This document shows positions 27,847 through 37,300 of a stretch of DNA of 64,000 nt, in pieces; position 1 is the stretch's first letter; each line of letters begins with the position of its first letter. The stretch spans positions 1-64,000 of the forward strand of contig NZ_LQXQ01000006.1 of assembly GCF_003268395.1 (NCBI RefSeq), written 5' to 3'. Source of the DNA: Acinetobacter sp. CFCC 10889 (GTDB lineage Bacteria > Pseudomonadota > Gammaproteobacteria > Pseudomonadales > Moraxellaceae). Position numbers and translations under genes: made by a program. The notes under the pieces are model-generated. The model saw nothing but the letters and a program-made list of their open reading frames with translations. It was not told where the DNA came from and did no database searches.

Positions 27847-27872
27847 AAATAATGAATGTTAATTCATTATTT
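27847..27872. promoter_or_regulatory. Perfect palindrome, candidate TetR operator
   Basis: AAATAATGAAT, spacer GTTA, ATTCATTATTT: 11-bp arms, perfect. It lies almost exactly midway between the TetR start (27741) and the prpB start (27979), the usual place for an operator controlling both. Confidence 0.65.
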
Positions 27873-27978
27873 CTTTGACTAAAGTTTTAGAGCTTTTCAC
27901 CTAAAAAGTCATGGCAGAGTAAATTTTTATGGATATACTCAAACCTCGATAAATAAAGAGACCACTGTGGAAAGGAAT

Positions 27979-28863
27979 ATGACACAAGAAACGTCTGCAG
28001 GCTTAAGATTTAGACAAGCACTGGAAGTGGAAAAACCATTACAAATTATCGGTACAGTCAACGCTTATGCAGCGATGATGGCGAAACAAGTCGGTTACAA
28101 AGCGATTTATCTTTCGGGTGCTGGTGTTGCCAACTATTCATACGGTTTACCTGATTTGGGCATGACCAGCTTAGACAACGTATTGGAAGATGTTCGTCGT
28201 ATTACCGAACGTGTAGACACACCATTATTGGTTGACATTGACACAGGTTGGGGCGGTGCATTCAATATCGCACGTACTGTGAAACAGATGATTGCCGCAG
28301 GCGCAGCCGCTGTGCATATCGAAGACCAAGTGGCACAAAAACGTTGTGGTCACCGTCCAAACAAAGAAATCGTTTCTCAACAAGAAATGGTTGATCGTAT
28401 CAAAGCTGCGGTTGATGCCAAAACCGATTCTAATTTTGTGGTGATGGCACGTACTGATGCTCTACAAAAAGAAGGTTTGCAAGCAGTCATCGACCGTGCA
28501 TGTGCATGTGTAGAAGCGGGTGCAGATGCGATCTTTGCTGAAGCGATGACAGACATTACCATGTACAAAACTGTGTGTGATGCAGTGGGTGTACCAGTTC
28601 TTGCAAATATCACAGAGTTTGGCGATACGCCATATTACACGACTCAGGAATTGGGCGAGCAAGGTATTTCAATGGTGCTATATCCATTGTCTGCAACCCG
28701 TGCAATGCAAAAAGCAGCACTCGAAGTATTCCGTTCAATTCGTGAAAATGGTACACAAGTCAATGTACTTGACACTATGCAACAACGTAAAGAACTTTAC
28801 GAATTCCTTGATTATCATACTTTTGAAAATACATTAGACAAATTATTCACTGAAGGAAAATAA
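27979..28863 (+). CDS. prpB: 2-methylisocitrate lyase
   Basis: PrpB splits 2-methylisocitrate into pyruvate and succinate, the last step of the methylcitrate cycle for propionyl-CoA use. The 294-residue protein has the isocitrate lyase-family barrel with [16 protein letters not shown] (metal site) and the catalytic loop [13 protein letters not shown] with its cysteine, plus [11 protein letters not shown] and [15 protein letters not shown] at 27967 extends the frame, but AAAGGA sits just before ATG 27979. It is 3 bases from prpC downstream, so the two are an operon. No other methylcitrate-cycle gene is in the window. Confidence 0.96.
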   Translation: MTQETSAGLRFRQALEVEKPLQIIGTVNAYAAMMAKQVGYKAIYLSGAGVANYSYGLPDLGMTSLDNVLEDVRRITERVDTPLLVDIDTGWGGAFNIARTVKQMIAAGAAAVHIEDQVAQKRCGHRPNKEIVSQQEMVDRIKAAVDAKTDSNFVVMARTDALQKEGLQAVIDRACACVEAGADAIFAEAMTDITMYKTVCDAVGVPVLANITEFGDTPYYTTQELGEQGISMVLYPLSATRAMQKAALEVFRSIRENGTQVNVLDTMQQRKELYEFLDYHTFENTLDKLFTEGK

Positions 28864-28866
28864 AAA

Positions 28867-30003
28867 ATGGCTGAAGGCAAAGTACTCACTGGCGCAGGAT
28901 TGCGTGGACAAGTGGCAGGGAAAACGGCTTTATCAACTGTTGGTAAAAGTGGCGCAGGCTTAACTTACCGTGGTTATGATGTGCAAGATTTGGCTGAAAA
29001 CTGCCAATTTGAAGAAGTTGCATACTTAATCTTCTTTGGTGAACTACCAACGACTGAACAACTTGCTGCCTATAAAGCAAAACTCAAATCACTTCGCCAA
29101 TTGCCACAAGCATTGAAAGAAGTACTTGAGCGTATTCCTGCGGATTCACACCCAATGGATGTGATGCGTACAGGTGTTTCAATGTTGGGTAACATTGAAA
29201 CTGAGAAATCATTCGATGAACAACAAGATGTTGCAGACCGTATTTTAGCGACTTTACCTGCAATCATTTGCTACTGGTACCGTTACAGCCATGATGGCGT
29301 GCGTATCGAAGAAAACACAGATGATGATTCTATCGGTGCTCAATTCCTTCACCTTCTTCGTGGTGAAAAGCCAAATGAATTGCATGAGCAAGTGATGAAT
29401 GTATCGTTGATTCTTTATGCTGAGCACGAATTCAACGCATCGACATTCACTGCGCGTGTATGTGCTTCAACATTATCAGATATGCATTCATGTATCACAG
29501 GTGCTATTGGTTCACTTCGTGGTCCATTACATGGCGGTGCAAACGAAGCTGCGATGGAAATGATCGAAAACTGGACATCTCCAGAAGAAGCTGAACGTGA
29601 AATGCTGGGTAAATTGGAACGTAAAGAAAAGATCATGGGCTTCGGTCATGCGATCTACAAAGACAACGATCCACGTAACGGCATCATCAAAATCTGGTCT
29701 GAAAAATTAGCAAAAGATGTAGGTGATACCGTACTTTATCCAGTATCAGTACGTTGTGAAGAAGTGATGTGGCGTGAGAAGAAATTGTTCTGTAATGCAG
29801 ACTTCTTTCATGCTTCTGCATATCACTTCATGGATATTGCAACCAAATTGTTCACGCCAATCTTTGTGATGAGCCGTGTGACAGGTTGGGCAGCGCATGT
29901 GATGGAACAGCGTGCAGATAACCGTATTATTCGTCCAAGTGCGGATTATACTGGTCCTGAACTGCGTAAAGTTGTGCCAATCGCTGAGCGTTCAGCAGCT
30001 TAA
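28867..30003 (+). CDS. prpC: 2-methylcitrate synthase
   Basis: PrpC condenses propionyl-CoA with oxaloacetate. This 378-residue citrate synthase-fold protein shows the short, methylcitrate-type form: LTYRGYDVQDLAENCQFEEVAYLIFFGELPT, the active-site His in GPLHGGANEAAMEM and in GFGHAIYKDNDPRNG, and the catalytic Asp region CNADFFHASAYHFM. True citrate synthase (GltA) is longer and differs at the N-terminus. It lies directly after prpB and ends in a strong terminator. In most related genomes acnD/prpF or prpD follows; here neither does. Confidence 0.95.
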   Translation: MAEGKVLTGAGLRGQVAGKTALSTVGKSGAGLTYRGYDVQDLAENCQFEEVAYLIFFGELPTTEQLAAYKAKLKSLRQLPQALKEVLERIPADSHPMDVMRTGVSMLGNIETEKSFDEQQDVADRILATLPAIICYWYRYSHDGVRIEENTDDDSIGAQFLHLLRGEKPNELHEQVMNVSLILYAEHEFNASTFTARVCASTLSDMHSCITGAIGSLRGPLHGGANEAAMEMIENWTSPEEAEREMLGKLERKEKIMGFGHAIYKDNDPRNGIIKIWSEKLAKDVGDTVLYPVSVRCEEVMWREKKLFCNADFFHASAYHFMDIATKLFTPIFVMSRVTGWAAHVMEQRADNRIIRPSADYTGPELRKVVPIAERSAA

Positions 30004-30020
30004 GCTATTGTTTAAACGAT

Positions 30021-30058
30021 AAAAGGCTGTCTCACTGTTGTGGTGAGGCAGCTTTTTT
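30021..30058 (+). terminator. prpBC rho-independent terminator
   Basis: AAAGGCTGTCTCAC, loop, GTGAGGCAGCTTTTTT: a stem of about 14 bp with one mismatch and a T run, 18 bases after the prpC stop. Confidence 0.9.
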
Positions 30059-30244
30059 ATTGAATATAGAATTTCAATCATTTGAATGTCATTCAATGAA
30101 TTCTAAATGTAAAAATTAGGAGATTTTTCCTTGGGCTGCTATTTTGAATATATTGTGAGCCGTTTTTTTATGGTAGAAATACTTTGTTAGATTGAAATGA
30201 AACTCTAAAGATTAAGCTGATATATTATGATCAAAAGTACATAG

Positions 30245-30277
30245 AAAAAGAGGCTATCTTTTAAAGTAGCCTCTTTT
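30245..30277 (-). terminator. accC rho-independent terminator
   Basis: AAAAGAGGCTA, loop, TAGCCTCTTTT: a perfect 11-bp stem placed 20 bases after the accC stop, with T runs on both sides. Confidence 0.88.
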
Positions 30278-30296
30278 GATGGTTTAGTCGACACTA

Positions 30297-31661
30297 TTAA
30301 GCATCTTTTTCATGACCTTGTACTTGTTTGAGCAAGTGTTTTTCAAGGTAATGAATATCCATTGCTTGAGCACAGAAATTTTTGTCTTGTAAGATCAAAT
30401 CTTTATGTAATGGAATATTAGTTTTGATTCCTGTCAAAATCATTTCATCCAATGCTTGTTTCATGCGGGCAATCGCAGTCTCACGATCTTTACCATGAGA
30501 AATCAGTTTGGCAATCATTGAATCATAGTATGGTGGAATGCTATAACCTTGATAAATATGAGAGTCTAAACGAATTCCTGCACCACCTGGCGCATAAAAA
30601 TTCTCGATTTTACCCGGTGATGGTAAGAATGTTGAAGGATCTTCAGCGTTGATACGACACTCGATAGCATGACCTTTGACTTCAATATCTTCTTGTTGAA
30701 GATTTAATCCAAGACCCGCAGCAATACGAAGTTGTTGTTCAATAATGTCGATGCCTGTCACTTGTTCAGAAACAGGATGTTCAACTTGAACACGAGTATT
30801 CATTTCAATAAAAAAGAATTCACCTTCTTCAAAAAGAAACTCAAAAGTTCCCGCACCACGATATTGCATAAGTTTACAAGCATTTACACACGCTTCTAAA
30901 ATGTGTGCACGTGCTTCTTCTGGCAAGCCGGGAGCGGGCGCTTCTTCAAGAACTTTTTGATGGCGACGTTGTAGTGAACAGTCACGGTCATATAAATGTA
31001 CAGCATGACCATTACCATCTGCTAAAACTTGTACTTCTACATGGCGAGGTTTCTGTAAGAAACGTTCCATATAGACTGTATCATCACCGAACCACATTTC
31101 AGCATCACGTTGTGCTGCTTGCACAGATTCAAGCAAAGTATCCACACGTTCAACGATACGCATACCACGACCACCGCCACCTGAAGCAGCTTTTACGATC
31201 AATGGAAAGCCAATTTCTTTGGCTTCAGCTAAAGCATTGGTTGGTGTAACTGCATGTGCAGAACCTGGTACAGTTGGCACACCTGCTTTACGCATCGCCA
31301 TAATTGCGGATACTTTATTCCCCATAAGGCGAATGTGTTCAGGGCGTGGACCAATGAAAATAAAACCAGAACTTTCTACAATTTCTGCGAATTCAGCATT
31401 TTCAGATAAGAAACCATAACCCGGATGGATAGCATCAGCCCCCGTGATTTCTGCTGCTGTAATAATCGCAGGAATATTTAAGTAGCTTTCGCTGCTTGCA
31501 CCCGGACCGATACATACAGCTTCATCAACAAAGCGTAAATGCATTAAATCTTTATCGGCATCTGAGTAAATACCAACAGTTTTGATTCCTAAAGTTTTAC
31601 AAGCACGAGTGATGCGTAAAGCAATCTCACCTCGGTTTGCAATTAAAACTTTTTGCAACAT
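30297..31661 (-). CDS. accC: Biotin carboxylase subunit of acetyl-CoA carboxylase
   Basis: AccC carboxylates the biotin of AccB using ATP and bicarbonate, the first half of malonyl-CoA synthesis. The 454-residue ATP-grasp protein has [13 protein letters not shown] at the start, the glycine-rich lid [52 protein letters not shown] (metal ligands) and the final AccC helices. GGGG lies 5-8 bases before ATG 31661. It follows accB by 16 bases and ends the aroQ-accB-accC operon, an order conserved in gammaproteobacteria. Confidence 0.98.
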   Translation of the reverse strand: MLQKVLIANRGEIALRITRACKTLGIKTVGIYSDADKDLMHLRFVDEAVCIGPGASSESYLNIPAIITAAEITGADAIHPGYGFLSENAEFAEIVESSGFIFIGPRPEHIRLMGNKVSAIMAMRKAGVPTVPGSAHAVTPTNALAEAKEIGFPLIVKAASGGGGRGMRIVERVDTLLESVQAAQRDAEMWFGDDTVYMERFLQKPRHVEVQVLADGNGHAVHLYDRDCSLQRRHQKVLEEAPAPGLPEEARAHILEACVNACKLMQYRGAGTFEFLFEEGEFFFIEMNTRVQVEHPVSEQVTGIDIIEQQLRIAAGLGLNLQQEDIEVKGHAIECRINAEDPSTFLPSPGKIENFYAPGGAGIRLDSHIYQGYSIPPYYDSMIAKLISHGKDRETAIARMKQALDEMILTGIKTNIPLHKDLILQDKNFCAQAMDIHYLEKHLLKQVQGHEKDA

Positions 31662-31677
31662 ATCAACCCCCTTGCGA

Positions 31678-32097
31678 TTACGCGCGGTAGCGGAATAAAG
31701 GTTGACCGAATTGGATCACATCACCGTTTTTCACTAAAATTTCTTCAACCACACCACTTTGTGTTGCTTCGATTGGGTTCATGATTTTCATTGCTTCGAT
31801 GATGCCTAAAGTTTCACCTGCAGAAATCGTTTGACCAACATTGACAAATGGAGCTTCACCTGGGTTTGGTGCAGCGTAAAACACGCCAACCATTGGAGAA
31901 GTTTCTACTGCACCACGAGAGGCAGCTTTAACTACAGGTGCTTCAACGGCAGGAGCAGCTGCAACAGTCGCTACGCCAGCAACAACAGGATTACGACGCG
32001 TTAAAGCAATCGATTGATCACCTTCTTTAACTTCGATAGCTTGAAGGTCAGATTCGATCATCAAATCGATGAGCTTTTTGATTTTGCGAATATCCAT
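31678..32097 (-). CDS. accB: Biotin carboxyl carrier protein of acetyl-CoA carboxylase
   Basis: AccB carries biotin between AccC and the carboxyltransferase. The 139-residue protein has the N-terminal dimerisation helix ([24 protein letters not shown]), a flexible Ala/Val-rich linker ([15 protein letters not shown]) and the C-terminal biotinyl domain with the modified lysine in [11 protein letters not shown]. The thumb region between strands ([16 protein letters not shown]) is intact. AGGAA precedes the ATG. The protein is slightly shorter than in E. coli because of the shorter linker. Confidence 0.97.
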   Translation of the reverse strand: MDIRKIKKLIDLMIESDLQAIEVKEGDQSIALTRRNPVVAGVATVAAAPAVEAPVVKAASRGAVETSPMVGVFYAAPNPGEAPFVNVGQTISAGETLGIIEAMKIMNPIEATQSGVVEEILVKNGDVIQFGQPLFRYRA

Positions 32098-32115
32098 GGA
32101 TTCGTATTCCTAATG

Positions 32116-32571
32116 TTATGAATGAGTTGAAGATTGAATTTTGTCGATCGCATAGTTCAAAGCAAAAGAATAGCCTTTTGCACCAAGACCACAGATCACG
32201 CCAATGGCTTTATCAGATAAATAAGAGTGATGTCGAAATGCTTCTCGTGCATGCACATTTGACAAATGAACTTCTATAAAAGGAATTGCGACACCCAGTA
32301 ATGCATCACGTACAGCAACAGATGTATGGGTCAGGGCAGCAGGATTAATAATGATGAATTGAACACCATCTTGTTGCGCTTGATGAATGCGGTCAACGAC
32401 AGCACCTTCCCAATTACTTTGAAAAGTTTCTAATTGAATATTGGACTGCTGCGCTTGAGCGATGAGTTGTTGATTAATATCTTCTAAAGTAAGGTGACCA
32501 TAGACTTCTGGTTCGCGCTTTCCTAGCAAGTTTAAGTTTGGTCCGTGAATGACCAAAATGGTCGAACTCAT
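32116..32571 (-). CDS. aroQ: Type II 3-dehydroquinate dehydratase
   Basis: AroQ removes water from 3-dehydroquinate, step three of the shikimate pathway, as a dodecamer. The 151 residues are normal for type II enzymes. Key blocks are [21 protein letters not shown] with the catalytic Tyr, [16 protein letters not shown], and [20 protein letters not shown] with the catalytic His and Arg. The open frame extends 41 codons further, but GGAGT lies about 9 bases before ATG 32571 and homologs begin there. It heads the aroQ-accB-accC unit. In Pseudomonas a dsbD homolog precedes it; here dsbD lies 31 kb away. Confidence 0.96.
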   Translation of the reverse strand: MSSTILVIHGPNLNLLGKREPEVYGHLTLEDINQQLIAQAQQSNIQLETFQSNWEGAVVDRIHQAQQDGVQFIIINPAALTHTSVAVRDALLGVAIPFIEVHLSNVHAREAFRHHSYLSDKAIGVICGLGAKGYSFALNYAIDKIQSSTHS

Positions 32572-33535
32572 TGAGCCTACTCCAGTTATAAAGTTGCAAA
32601 AAATCTTTGCAAGATGTCTGCAAAGTTTGCGTATTATGGCATAATTTTCTACATGTATTTTATAATTTGTTTTAATTTGGTGCAGAAATAACATACCGAC
32701 TATGGGCTATATATTGAGAATATTGTCGCTAAATGACAATGTTAAAAAATGACAAATTTTCTAGTTTTTTACAGTGACATTAGTTTAAACCGAATTGACC
32801 AAAACTGTTGATTTGATTTGTGTAACAATAGCGTACAAAAATTGCTATTTAAAAAAAATATGACTTATTTATCAAAAAATACACATCAAAAATTATTCAA
32901 TGTGCTGATTTTTTCAACTTTTAATTGATGCTAATTTTTAGCTCTATGTTGTGTATAAATCCTTATGGATAAAGTATCGTCATTTAAAAATCCAAATCTC
33001 AATGAAAAATAATTTATATTGCATGATTGTGTGGTAATTTGTTTTTAATAATAAAAAACAATGATTTATCTTTTGTTTTCTTTGCCTTTTGTTTGCTTTG
33101 TTTTGAGTTTTAAACATAAGGTGTCGGGGAAATAATAGAACTTTGCCATTTATCTGATGATATATTTATTTAAAGAATAGGGCAGTTTTAGCAGTCACTT
33201 TATTTTAAGATAAAATGTGATATATCAAAATGAGTCTAAAAATCGTGCTTATGTACAATCTGTGATGTGGTTTCCATATTATTGAAACGTTGCCTTTTAT
33301 GAAATTGACCAATGTGCTCATGCTTTGTGTGGCAAATAAACAGCTTGCAAGGAATTTAAAAAAACTTGCATTGGCAAAACATTTATATTGTGTGTGAAAG
33401 CTGTTTTAAAGTATATCGAGGGTGTTGTTTTAATCAGCAAAACATTGCGCTAAAGTGGATAAAGTGCAGACAAACATTGTACATCAACGATGAAATGCAT
33501 AGAATTTAACAAGACTTTTTGGGTGTGAATGCATT
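32572..33535. other. Gene-free, AT-rich stretch of about 960 bases
   Basis: This is the longest gap in the window. It must hold the aroQ operon promoter (toward the left) and one for the small gene at 33536. Only short features were seen: a 6-bp ATTGTC/GACAAT hairpin at 32722-32740 and scattered TA-rich hexamers. No open frame reaches 60 codons; a 24-codon frame at 33061 has no Shine-Dalgarno. No tRNA-like fold was recognised. It could be a deleted or decayed gene, or a long regulatory region. Confidence 0.5.
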
Positions 33536-33874
33536 ATGTTGCAAGATTTTATTGAAGAGCAAAAATTGGTTTGTGAAGAGTTTGATTCACGTTATGTGAA
33601 AGTCAATGAAACTGATGTGGTTGCCATCGCAAAACATACATTGACTCAAGAGCCAATCGTAGGATTACGTAAAGCGCCTGATGAAAATAATGTCGCTTGG
33701 TTTATTTATGGTGGTGAGATTGCAGCAGATCAGGATGATTTTGAGCTAGTGACTGTAAAAGAGTTAGAAGATATTTTCCCAGATGCGATTCCATATTTGG
33801 CATTAGAGCAAGGTTTTCGTTTTATGATTGATGCGGATGAATATGAAGATGTTTGGAAAGCTGATGCATTTTAA
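33536..33874 (+). CDS. Small acidic protein, DUF2185/Imm33-like
   Basis: A 112-residue, strongly acidic soluble protein. The segment IVGLRKAPDENNVAWFIYGGE followed by ELVTVKELEDIFPDAIPYLAL and GFRFMIDADEYEDVW recalls the DUF2185/Imm33 type of small proteins, some of which are immunity partners in polymorphic toxin systems. The resemblance is by pattern only. ATG 33536 has no strong Shine-Dalgarno. It overlaps the next gene by 11 bases, so the pair is translationally linked. No toxin gene is adjacent. Confidence 0.7.
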   Translation: MLQDFIEEQKLVCEEFDSRYVKVNETDVVAIAKHTLTQEPIVGLRKAPDENNVAWFIYGGEIAADQDDFELVTVKELEDIFPDAIPYLALEQGFRFMIDADEYEDVWKADAF

Positions 33875-34322
33875 TAGAATAAAAAATAAATATTTATTTC
33901 AGTTTTTGCCACACGTTATTTTGTTTGGGGGAATATTGTTTACGAATGTGGCATATACACAAGAAACGCCAACTTTAGACAATCAATCATTAACACAAGA
34001 ACAATACAATCACTTGATAACGCATTTTACTGATCAGGTGAATGCGACAAAAAAAATATTGGATGAATCTGAAAATGCAGATGCTACAGCACAAAAGCAA
34101 GCGTTTTGTAGCAGGTTGGCGGCATATCAGCACATTGCGACTTTGTCAAAAAACAATATTCAGTTAGAAACTGCAAGTGTTATGTTAATGATTGCCAATC
34201 AGTTTTTAGATCGACAAAAGCAGTCATTGCTTGAGTCGGGAATGACTGAACAGGTATTTTGTGCTACAACACATTCAAAATTGTCAGAAAATGACATGAA
34301 AATGGCGGAAAATGATAAATAG
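33864..34322 (+). CDS. Secreted hypothetical protein overlapping the previous gene
   Basis: ATG 33864 lies within the end of the preceding gene, with GGAAAG 4-9 bases ahead; starts further upstream would be read through that gene and are less likely. The 152-residue product has a basic N-terminus (HFNRIKNKY), a hydrophobic segment and an AYTQ cleavage site, so it is probably exported. The mature part is helical and carries two cysteines (QAFCSRLAAY and QVFCATTHS). Family unknown. It is followed by a good terminator shared with the convergent receptor gene. Confidence 0.7.
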   Translation: MHFNRIKNKYLFQFLPHVILFGGILFTNVAYTQETPTLDNQSLTQEQYNHLITHFTDQVNATKKILDESENADATAQKQAFCSRLAAYQHIATLSKNNIQLETASVMLMIANQFLDRQKQSLLESGMTEQVFCATTHSKLSENDMKMAENDK

Positions 34323-34430
34323 TTCAAAGTCATTTTTAGCGATAATAAGTCATGTTAAAACAAAGCAATAAAGATTTTCCCTGGTCTTATTGTGCCGTGT
34401 TTTGCACATCAACGTCCAAGTTGATGAATT

Positions 34431-34456
34431 AAACCCGCCCTCAAAGGCGGGTTTTT
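34431..34456. terminator. Bidirectional terminator
   Basis: AAACCCGCC, CTCAAA, GGCGGGTTTTT: a strong GC-rich 9-bp stem between convergent genes. Confidence 0.93.
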
Positions 34457-34467
34457 CTATTCTACGT

Positions 34468-36540
34468 TTAAAATTTCTTTTCCAAACTTAACATAACATA
34501 AGGAATAGATTGATTACTGCGTGCTTGATAGATTGCACCTGTATTTTGATCTGTCAATTTTTCTTTATAGTCTGTGCTTAATAAATTTCGTCCCGTCAAA
34601 ATCGTTGCCCATCCATCACGGAAGCGTTTGGTAATACTAAGATCAATATCAAAACGTTGGTTACTGGTACGATCATAAGGCTGATTTTCTAAAGCACGAG
34701 TAAATTCAGGTACAAAGTTTAGATTAATACTGCTTGCTAACTGCCAAGGCTGATAATTATAAGAAATGCCTGTACTTGCTGTATATGGAGCAACATCACT
34801 GACTAAACGGTCTTGATGATTGCTATCCTCAACTTTGGCACGAACGGTTGAGAGTTGTGCATTAAGCATGAAGGAATGACCTTGTTCAGTTTGCTTGAGT
34901 GCATAACGCCCAGCAAGTTCTACACCATATGTAGTGGCATTGCTTTGGTTAAAGGGACGTTCAACATAGCGACCATTTTCAAGCACAATGCTTTTTTCAA
35001 TATAATCCTCAATATCACGATGATAAGCTGTAAGATTTACGCCACCTGCCGATGTGTTATAACCTAAAGTTGTTTCAATCGCCGTAATTTGTTCAGGTTT
35101 TAGATTTGGATTGCCACCACGGTCAGGATTGTTTAATGTTCCTGCATCGCTATCTGTAGATATGGTAATTGTCGGGCTTAAACGATTACTATTAGGGCTA
35201 CGAAAAGCTTGGCTAATATTGGTTTGTAATGACCACTGTTTCGTAAAATCAAAACGGTGGGCAAGTACGGGACTAAAATGTTGATCATGATATTCAACTA
35301 GACCAGAACGTTCTAACCATTCTTGACGAGCACCTAAAGTTAGTGTTTGGCGATCAGTAAAACGCCAACTGCCTTCAGTATAGAGCGCATAGCGTTGTTC
35401 ATCTAAAGTTTCGGTGACATTGCTTTTAAGTTCACTTGAACGCGCGTCAACACCAAATTTAATTTGTTTGGTTGCATCAAATTTGCGTACAGCATCATAG
35501 CCTAAGCCATATTCATTGACTGTTTCATCAATATAAGAATTTTCTTGGCGTGAACGTGTTGATTCCGTTTCATTTTGTTTTTCAAGTGAAAAGCGAACTT
35601 TGTCAGAGTCACCTTGATCTTTACGTTCATAACGAGTGTTGAAGCGAATACTATCATTTTCATCTTTTTGAATTTGTTCGCCACGTGTGCCATCACTTTC
35701 ATTTTTACGATAGAAAATTTCACCTACAAGTTTTTGTTTTGCATCAATTTGATATTCTAAACGAGGGGAGAACATGGTTGATGTACGCTCAATTTCTCGT
35801 TTTTGCTCTCGCTCTTGATCATAAGTTTGTGTTTTTGAAATGGAAGTTGTGTCATTCCACATTTGATTTGCAGATAGGCTATACAGCCAAGCGTTTTCTC
35901 GTCCATCTATTTGCACAGAGACATTTTTACGATCTTCTTCATTTTGACCTGATTGGGCTACGCCATAACTTGCGCGGATTGTCCCGCCAATTGGTGCGCC
36001 TTTGAGAGGTTCTTTTAAAATGATATTAATTACTGCTGAGGATGCTACAGCACCATGTGCGATACTCGGCTGTTTGGTAATTTCAATTTTTTCGATCATA
36101 TCAGGGGTGAGGGTATCCACAATCGACATACCGCCACGTGGTCCACCTTGTACAGGTTCACCATTGATCAAAAAAATAGGAGCACCGCCACCACGAAAAC
36201 GCATACCTGATGCACCACCACCGCCACGAGGACCTTGACCTTGGGCAGGCATTTGGAAACCTGCTGCTCGGCGTAAGGTATCATTTACGGATTGATCACC
36301 GTATTTCAACATTTCATCACGCGTGACAATGGTTTTTGCAATTGCGCTAATATCAGGATCTTTCGGGGTTGCTTTGGCTTGTAAAGTGACGGTTTCTAGG
36401 GTTTGAATTTGTTCAGTATCTGCATTAGGCGTTGTTATAATTTGAGAGTCTGCCCATGTTGTAGAATGAATACAGAGTAATGCAAGACTGAGTGTGCTGA
36501 ATGGTAATTTTGGAGCAAAAGCAAACTGTGTAGAAAGCAT
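34468..36540 (-). CDS. TonB-dependent outer-membrane receptor
   Basis: These receptors import ferric siderophores, haem or other scarce ligands, powered by TonB. The 690-residue protein has a signal peptide (to about residue 30, HSTTWADS), a plug domain (TIVTRDEMLKYGDQSVNDTLRRAAGF, FLINGEPV, IEKIEITKQPSIA) and a beta barrel of about 500 residues ending in the aromatic VMLSLEKKF needed for outer-membrane insertion. The plug carries an unusual glycine-rich stretch (GQGPRGGGGASGMRFRGGG). No Fur-box-like sequence was seen upstream, so iron control is not evident. The ligand is unknown. Confidence 0.93.
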   Translation of the reverse strand: MLSTQFAFAPKLPFSTLSLALLCIHSTTWADSQIITTPNADTEQIQTLETVTLQAKATPKDPDISAIAKTIVTRDEMLKYGDQSVNDTLRRAAGFQMPAQGQGPRGGGGASGMRFRGGGAPIFLINGEPVQGGPRGGMSIVDTLTPDMIEKIEITKQPSIAHGAVASSAVINIILKEPLKGAPIGGTIRASYGVAQSGQNEEDRKNVSVQIDGRENAWLYSLSANQMWNDTTSISKTQTYDQEREQKREIERTSTMFSPRLEYQIDAKQKLVGEIFYRKNESDGTRGEQIQKDENDSIRFNTRYERKDQGDSDKVRFSLEKQNETESTRSRQENSYIDETVNEYGLGYDAVRKFDATKQIKFGVDARSSELKSNVTETLDEQRYALYTEGSWRFTDRQTLTLGARQEWLERSGLVEYHDQHFSPVLAHRFDFTKQWSLQTNISQAFRSPNSNRLSPTITISTDSDAGTLNNPDRGGNPNLKPEQITAIETTLGYNTSAGGVNLTAYHRDIEDYIEKSIVLENGRYVERPFNQSNATTYGVELAGRYALKQTEQGHSFMLNAQLSTVRAKVEDSNHQDRLVSDVAPYTASTGISYNYQPWQLASSINLNFVPEFTRALENQPYDRTSNQRFDIDLSITKRFRDGWATILTGRNLLSTDYKEKLTDQNTGAIYQARSNQSIPYVMLSLEKKF

Positions 36541-36748
36541 GAAATGAGTTTCAACTTATGTAATTTTGCGTAGCTTAACTGAGAATTATGTAGAAAATTT
36601 GTGGAAGATTGAATTTTGAAAAATAATTTTTAACTTTGATTGAATGTTGTTATTGGACATATATGTTGATTTTAAAATCAATAAAGCCAGCAAATAAATC
36701 ATTCACTGGCAATAAATCTCTCATTAAAATAAGTTTTTAAATACTCAT

Positions 36749-37285
36749 TTACCACATCAAATCATCAGGAATCACATAAGCTGCGTATGGATCTTCTTCA
36801 TCAGTAGTTTGTTGATTATTCTCAGAATTATTCACAATAATAAAGCCTGTCATTTTCTCATTAATACGATCAGCCAAAGCTTTTGGTAAAAGTGCATAGC
36901 TGTTATTTTCTTTAGCAACAACTAAGCTTCCTGCCACTAAAGCATTGTAAATTTGTTGATTGATATATAATTTTTTGATTTTATTTTCATCAATAAACTG
37001 ATAACTGACTTCACCATCAGTGTCTTTGATTTTATGTTGTCCAATCATTTGAATAATTGCAGCAACTAAGGCTTTTTCATCCAAAATGCGTTGCTTTTCT
37101 TGGTTTAAGGCTTGGTCTTTGGCAATTTTTTCTTGTTTGTCTTGCTCGATTTTAGCCTTGATTTCAGCGTCATTATTTTGACCTGTACGCTGTTCATGCT
37201 GTGCTTGTTTCGACAACTTTTTTGCCTTCTTGTTATCGACTAAGCCCGCTTTTAATAACTGAGCTGCTAAAGCATTTTTAACCAT
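36749..37285 (-). CDS. DUF2058 family protein (YaiL-like)
   Basis: A 178-residue protein that matches E. coli YaiL end to end: N-terminal AAQLLKAGLVDNKKAKKLSKQ, a long charged helix, a central domain (YQFIDENKIKKLYINQQIYNALVAG, YALLPKALADRI), and the conserved end EEDPYAAYVIPDDLMW. The charged middle (NDAEIKAKIEQDKQEKIAKDQ) should form a coiled coil. The function of the family is not established. It follows the DUF1275 gene by 15 bases, so the two are probably cotranscribed. Confidence 0.92.
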   Translation of the reverse strand: MVKNALAAQLLKAGLVDNKKAKKLSKQAQHEQRTGQNNDAEIKAKIEQDKQEKIAKDQALNQEKQRILDEKALVAAIIQMIGQHKIKDTDGEVSYQFIDENKIKKLYINQQIYNALVAGSLVVAKENNSYALLPKALADRINEKMTGFIIVNNSENNQQTTDEEDPYAAYVIPDDLMW

Positions 37286-37300
37286 GTGAACAACCTACCT

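Noticed and set aside
33061..33135. 24-codon frame in the gap upstream of aroQ
   Set aside because: No Shine-Dalgarno, low-complexity hydrophobic composition, and no supporting context.
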